Source of the DNA: Burkholderiaceae bacterium
Lineage (GTDB): Bacteria > Pseudomonadota > Gammaproteobacteria > Burkholderiales > Burkholderiaceae_E
Assembly (NCBI GenBank): GCA_023258775.1
Contig: JALQWJ010000002.1
Coordinates: 11,736 to 23,029 of the forward strand
Length of the DNA: 11,294 bases
Direction: 5' to 3'
Shown here: in pieces, positions 9,318 to 11,294 of the stretch
Layout: the number at the start of each line of letters is the position of its first letter
How positions within the stretch are numbered: the stretch's first letter is position 1
Translations under genes and position numbers: made by a program
The notes under the pieces: model-generated
Seen by the model: only the letters and a program-made list of their open reading frames with translations
Databases searched by the model: none
What the model was told of the DNA's origin: nothing

Positions 9318-10025
9318 ATGCGAATACCCTGGGTTCATGTCAATGAGGCCCTTCCCGACCCATCCCTCGCGCTCATAGAACCCGACGGTCTGCTTTGCGC
9401 TGGACTTGAGCTCAGTGCCACAAGGCTTCTTGAGGCCTATCAGGCAGGTATTTTTCCCTGGTACAGCGATGGACAACCGGTCTTATGGTGGAGTCCGAAC
9501 CCAAGGATGGTTCTATATTGTGAGGAATTTCGCTTTCATCGCTCGCTTCGCAAGCGAGCTCGTAGTCTAAGTCTTGACAAGGACTGGTCGCTGCATCTGA
9601 GTTGCGATTTTGAGGCCGTTATGCGTGCTTGCTCGGGGCCACGCGAAGGACAGCGTGGCACCTGGATTACCTCAGCAATGATTGATGCCTATGTGGAGCT
9701 CCATGCACGAGGGCATGCGCAAAGTGTCGAGTTACGCTACGGCGATGCATTAAAAGCGGGGCTTTAGGGGGTAAGTATTGGCAAGATGTTTTTTGGCGAG
9801 TCGATGTTCACCACATTGCCCGATGGATCAAAGATCGCGCTTGCCGCTCTGGTGAAGCTGCTAGCGCAAGAAGGCTTCACAATGATAGACTGCCAGCAGC
9901 AGACTGAACATTTGGCGCTGATGGGCGCAAGGCCGATTCCGCGGCATCTGTATCTCAGGCAGATTCGTGAGTTGTGTCAGCGCCGCCCGCCCGACTGGTC
10001 GGCTTGCGAGTTAATCTGGCCATGA
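9318..10025 (+). pseudogene. aat: Leucyl/phenylalanyl-tRNA-protein transferase, interrupted by an in-frame amber codon
   Basis: Aat transfers Leu or Phe from tRNA to proteins with N-terminal Lys or Arg, making them ClpS/ClpAP substrates. The reading frame matches the family over 235 codons: AYQAGIFPWYSDGQPVLWWS and NPRMVL near the N-terminus, GTWIT, then GVSIGKMFFGESMF, MIDCQQQTEHLALMGA and RPIPR. A single TAG at 9765-9767 (codon 150) falls between ALKAGL and GVSIGK, where family members have Tyr (GGLYG). The frame is the same on both sides, so this is a point nonsense change, not a frameshift. The 149-residue product would lack the residues equivalent to catalytic Glu156 and Gln188 of E. coli Aat, here at codons 161 (GESM) and 193 (DCQ). 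The downstream part is otherwise well preserved, so the change is recent, a sequencing error, or read through. The last stop, TGA, overlaps the bpt ATG. Confidence 0.9.
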
Positions 10026-10756
10026 CACATCCACACGAAGCCCCATTTTCCACCTTGCAGTTTTATGCCACTGCGCCTTATCCCTGTAGCTATCTGCCGG
10101 GCAAGGCTGCTCGCTCTCAGGTTGCCACACCAAACCATTTGATTCATCATGGCGTTTATAGTGATCTAGTCAAGGTTGGTTTTCGTCGCAGCGGTGTGTT
10201 CACCTACAGACCTTGGTGTGACGACTGCAAGGCCTGCGTGCCAGTTCGCGTTAAGGTTGCAGACTTTAAACCGAATCGCAGCCAACGTCGTGCCTGGAAG
10301 ACACATGCAAATTTAGCTATCGATTTTGTGCCGCTCACTTTTTCCTCCGAGCACTATGCCCTTTATCTCAAGTACCAAAGCATTCGGCATGCTGGTGGAG
10401 GCATGGATCAGGACAGTCGAGATCAGTATGCTCAATTTTTATTACAAAGCCGGGTTCGCACCCATTTGATCGAGTTTCGCGAACCAAGCGATCGACGCTT
10501 AAGCATGGTTTCAATTGTTGACCAACTTGCTGATGGTCTGTCTTCTGTTTATACCTTTTATGACGCTTCAGAACCTCGAGCGAAGTATGGTATCTATAAC
10601 ATACTATGGCAAATTCGATGGGCCCAAGAGTGCGGACTGCCCTTTCTGTACCTCGGCTATTGGATTCGTGAAAGCCCAAAAATGTCCTACAAATCAGATT
10701 TCCAGCCGATGCAGGGGCTAATGCACGGACGCTGGGCAGCGCTTGGTACCGCTTAA
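10022..10756 (+). CDS. bpt: Aspartate/glutamate leucyltransferase (Ate/Bpt family)
   Basis: Bpt moves Leu from Leu-tRNA to proteins with N-terminal Asp or Glu, creating a bacterial N-degron; the family is related to eukaryotic arginyltransferase ATE1. The 244-residue protein shows PCSYLPG at about 21-27 (Cys22), [20 protein letters not shown] (Cys66, Cys69, Cys72), PNRSQRR, the [11 protein letters not shown] segment, YTFYD and the C-terminal [20 protein letters not shown]. The length is usual for the family. I start it at the ATG at 10022, inside an ATGA overlap with the aat stop. A longer reading from 9974 adds 16 residues without family similarity, inside the aat coding region. Translation is probably coupled to aat, so the amber codon 255 bases upstream could lower its expression. 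Substrate choice (Leu rather than Arg) follows the family assignment and is not directly visible. Confidence 0.94.
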   Translation: MTHPHEAPFSTLQFYATAPYPCSYLPGKAARSQVATPNHLIHHGVYSDLVKVGFRRSGVFTYRPWCDDCKACVPVRVKVADFKPNRSQRRAWKTHANLAIDFVPLTFSSEHYALYLKYQSIRHAGGGMDQDSRDQYAQFLLQSRVRTHLIEFREPSDRRLSMVSIVDQLADGLSSVYTFYDASEPRAKYGIYNILWQIRWAQECGLPFLYLGYWIRESPKMSYKSDFQPMQGLMHGRWAALGTA

Positions 10757-10860
10757 TATGACCGGCTACCCAGCAACAGTGCTTGGTACCGTTTAACGTG
10801 TACGGCTACGCAGCAACAGTACTTGGTACCGTTTAACGTTTCCGGTTACCCAGCAACATA
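10741..10860. repeat. Three tandem 40-base repeats between bpt and pyrD
   Basis: Units lie at 10741-10780, 10781-10820 and 10821-10860 with an exact 40-base period. By hand count, units 1 and 2 agree at 34 of 40 positions, 2 and 3 at 33, and 1 and 3 at 31. Each begins CTTGGTACCG after one base and ends around CAGCAACA. Unit 1 contains the last four codons and the TAA of bpt, and all three keep the Leu-Gly-Thr codons and the TAA. Each can form a small stem of GGTACCG with CGGCTACC-like sequence, with one bulged base and a loop of about 11. There is no T-run after them, so they do not look like intrinsic terminators. Confidence 0.88.
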
Positions 10861-10863
10861 GTA

Positions 10864-11294
10864 ATGATGATCAACTGGTACCCGATTGCCCGTTCACTCA
10901 TGTTCTGCCTTGATGCGGAAGAGGCACATCACCTTGCCTTATCCCAACTAAGGGCTTTGGCGTCGAGCGGCCTCCTGAAGTATGTGCTCGATGAAAGCAT
11001 TGATGATCCGATCGAATTGATGGGACTAACCCTTTTGAATCGTGTCGGACTTGCTGCAGGTTTGGATAAGAATGCTGCCCATATTGATGCACTCGGTGGC
11101 ATCGGTTTTGGATTTATTGAAGTTGGCACAGTCACACCACTCGCTCAGGCAGGTAACCCCAAGCCGAGAATGTTTCGCCTCACCGAGCATAAGGCCTTGA
11201 TTAATCGGCTTGGGTTTAATAATGACGGGCTCGATGCCTTTCTTCGACATGTCAAGGCGCGACGCTGGCGGGGTCCAATCGGTTTAAATATTGG
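10864..11294 (+). CDS. pyrD: Dihydroorotate dehydrogenase (quinone), class 2, N-terminal part (cut by window edge)
   Basis: Class 2 PyrD oxidises dihydroorotate to orotate in pyrimidine synthesis and passes electrons to quinone at the inner membrane. The 143 visible residues begin with the amphipathic helical segment of this class ([20 protein letters not shown]), which docks to the membrane. Then come LAAGLDKN at about 63-70 and [12 protein letters not shown] at about 81-92, which bind FMN, then NPKPRMFRL at about 98-106 and [10 protein letters not shown] at about 113-122. The catalytic Ser lies past the window end. Two ATG codons stand in a row at 10864 and 10867, and either could be the start. 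No Shine-Dalgarno sequence is seen; the sequence ahead is the third 40-base repeat. An in-frame TAA at 10834 limits any upstream extension. Confidence 0.95.
   Translation, partial: MMINWYPIARSLMFCLDAEEAHHLALSQLRALASSGLLKYVLDESIDDPIELMGLTLLNRVGLAAGLDKNAAHIDALGGIGFGFIEVGTVTPLAQAGNPKPRMFRLTEHKALINRLGFNNDGLDAFLRHVKARRWRGPIGLNI

Noticed and set aside
9767..9786. Frameshift in aat
   Set aside because: The two halves are in the same reading frame; only one TAG codon separates them, so no insertion or deletion is needed.
10741..10860. CRISPR array
   Set aside because: The units are directly adjacent with no unique spacers and have diverged from each other; no cas gene is present.
10877..10882. Fourth copy of the 40-base repeat at the GGTACC in early pyrD
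   Set aside because: It lies 52 bases after the previous GGTACC rather than 40, and it encodes the Trp-Tyr-Pro segment usual in PyrD. Similarity beyond the six bases is slight.

Overview
The window is a stretch of ordinary core genome from a proteobacterium, most likely a betaproteobacterium of the order Burkholderiales. The placement rests on gene order (scpB-rluB and rimP-nusA-infB-rbfA on one strand, NUDIX-aat-bpt-pyrD on the other), on NusA with two C-terminal acidic repeats, and on an extended RimP ending in EIERAHLVPQLVF. Genus was not determined. Base composition is moderate by eye, somewhat over half G+C.

Left part, minus strand (read from high to low coordinates): initiator tRNA-fMet (8536-8612), then scpB (condensin accessory factor) overlapping rluB (23S rRNA pseudouridine synthase), closed by a clear intrinsic terminator at 5508-5536. 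Next come a roughly 110-base leader with a 20-base tandem repeat and the translation/transcription cluster rimP, nusA, infB and rbfA, the last cut by the left edge. These genes cover 30S maturation (RimP, RbfA), transcription elongation and antitermination (NusA), initiation (IF2 and the initiator tRNA) and rRNA modification (RluB).

Right part, plus strand: a zinc-ribbon NUDIX hydrolase, aat (leucyl/phenylalanyl-tRNA-protein transferase) interrupted by one in-frame amber codon, bpt (leucyltransferase for N-terminal Asp/Glu) starting in a 4-base overlap with the aat stop, three 40-base tandem repeats, and the 5' part of class 2 pyrD, cut by the right edge. Aat and Bpt both place N-degron leucine residues on proteins for ClpS/ClpAP, so the lesion would leave only one arm of that pathway.

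I see no mobile element, CRISPR array, phage, toxin-antitoxin or defence locus, and nothing that I would call a new system. The observations most worth a second look are the amber codon in aat, the 3 x 40 base repeat between bpt and pyrD, the 20-base repeats ahead of rimP, and the initiator tRNA upstream of a cluster that in E. coli begins with an initiator tRNA (metY).
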